Below are positions 63,624 to 64,000 of a DNA stretch of 64,000 nt, in pieces (within the stretch, counting starts at the first letter, position 1; every line of letters starts with the position of its first letter). The notes below the pieces were generated by a model. The model had not been told where the DNA came from, made no database searches, and was given only the letters and a program-made list of their open reading frames with translations. Location: NCBI RefSeq assembly GCF_036226885.1, contig NZ_CP109027.1:8928001-8992000 (forward strand), given 5' to 3'. This stretch comes from Streptomyces sp. NBC_00663 (GTDB taxonomy: Bacteria > Actinomycetota > Actinomycetes > Streptomycetales > Streptomycetaceae). A program made the translations under genes and the position numbers.

Positions 63624-64000
63624 TCAGCCGATGTGGTAACTGTCCCCGTACACCTGCCAGTCCAGCGGCGGGTCGAGGTTCAGGTTGCCCTTGCGCAGGA
63701 ACACCCGCTGGGCCGTGTCGACGCGGCTGGTGTCGCTGTGCGCCTCCTCCTGCTTCATGGCCCACACCCGGGCGTCCAGGAAGGCGTTGAGGTAGGTGAC
63801 CTCGTCGCCGCCCTGGGCCGGCGGCCGGGCCCGGTTCAGCGCCCGCTTGCGTATGTTGCGGAAGCTGGTCGGGTCGCCGCCGTCGCCGTGCATGACGATG
63901 GCGTCGTAGTACGCGAACTGCCCGAGCACACGCAGCCCGTCGGTCTTGCCCTGCCGCACGGCCGGGTTGAAGTACACGCGGTCGCGCTCGTCGTCCTGGG
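63624..64000 (-). CDS. csn: GH46 chitosanase, 5' end outside window
   Basis: The C-terminal about 125 residues of a family 46 chitosanase are visible: DDERDRVYFNPAV, FAYYDAIVMHGDG, ALNRARPPAQGGDEVTYLNA, DTSRVDTAQRVFL and PPLDWQVYGDSYHIG, closely matching Streptomyces CsnN174. It hydrolyses chitosan outside the cell. The catalytic Glu/Asp and signal peptide lie beyond the window. Confidence 0.93.
   Translation of the reverse strand, partial: QDDERDRVYFNPAVRQGKTDGLRVLGQFAYYDAIVMHGDGGDPTSFRNIRKRALNRARPPAQGGDEVTYLNAFLDARVWAMKQEEAHSDTSRVDTAQRVFLRKGNLNLDPPLDWQVYGDSYHIG

Overview
The window is chromosomal DNA from a high-GC actinobacterium, almost certainly Streptomyces. The signs are very GC-rich third codon positions, frequent GTG and TTG starts, a sugar ABC operon with no ATPase of its own, Streptomyces-type small proteins (DUF5133, CU044_5270, a graspetide-type ATP-grasp pair), ANTAR/SpoIIE phosphatases and a GH46 chitosanase. 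I see no rRNA, tRNA, IS element, integrase or CRISPR array. Both ends cut genes: a PL8 polysaccharide lyase on the left and a chitosanase on the right.

Left part (1-11.2 kb): PL8 lyase, a membrane-anchored peptidoglycan-binding protein, a large ANTAR-GAF-PAS-SpoIIE phosphatase, a small conserved protein, an RpiR/SIS regulator, a GT-C mannosyltransferase-like membrane protein and a Tat-exported PAP2 phosphatase with autotransporter-type beta repeats. From 11.35 to 20.8 kb lies a coherent sugar-utilisation locus. It has a BadF/BadG-type sugar kinase divergent from a ROK repressor, with a palindromic operator between them, followed by a lipoprotein binding protein, two CUT1 permeases and two unfamiliar cytosolic enzymes that look like (alpha/alpha)-toroid plus beta-sandwich polysaccharide lyases or hydrolases.

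Middle (20.8-44.1 kb): an NmrA/HxlR divergent pair, a P-loop sugar/nucleoside kinase and a SnoaL-like protein separated by a 28-unit octamer array, a GT-C protein coupled to an LPG-synthase-type membrane protein, an orphan proteasome beta subunit with a complete active site, a NiCoT nickel/cobalt permease behind a 19-bp palindrome, an APC permease, SthA transhydrogenase, a sulfite-oxidase-like enzyme, an MMPL transporter convergent with a second SpoIIE phosphatase, two acetyltransferase/kinase genes, an oxidoreductase pair and a single-chain ABC exporter.

Right part (44-64 kb): a GlxA-type AraC regulator, a graspetide-type pair (ATP-grasp enzyme plus 63-aa precursor) with no methyltransferase beside it, a protein with four degenerate helical repeats, an SDR/ArsR pair, a short UvrA-like protein divergent from PadR across a perfect 25-bp palindrome, DUF1152 and GNAT genes flanking an exact CebR-type 14-bp palindrome, a quinone-reductase-like gene behind an inverted repeat, an iron-box-controlled FprA-type reductase, and an ECF sigma factor with its CU044_5270 partner.

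The most interesting leads are the paired toroid enzymes of the ROK sugar locus, the methyltransferase-less graspetide locus, the orphan proteasome beta subunit, the octamer minisatellite in a divergent promoter region, and the CebR-type site in front of non-cellulose genes.
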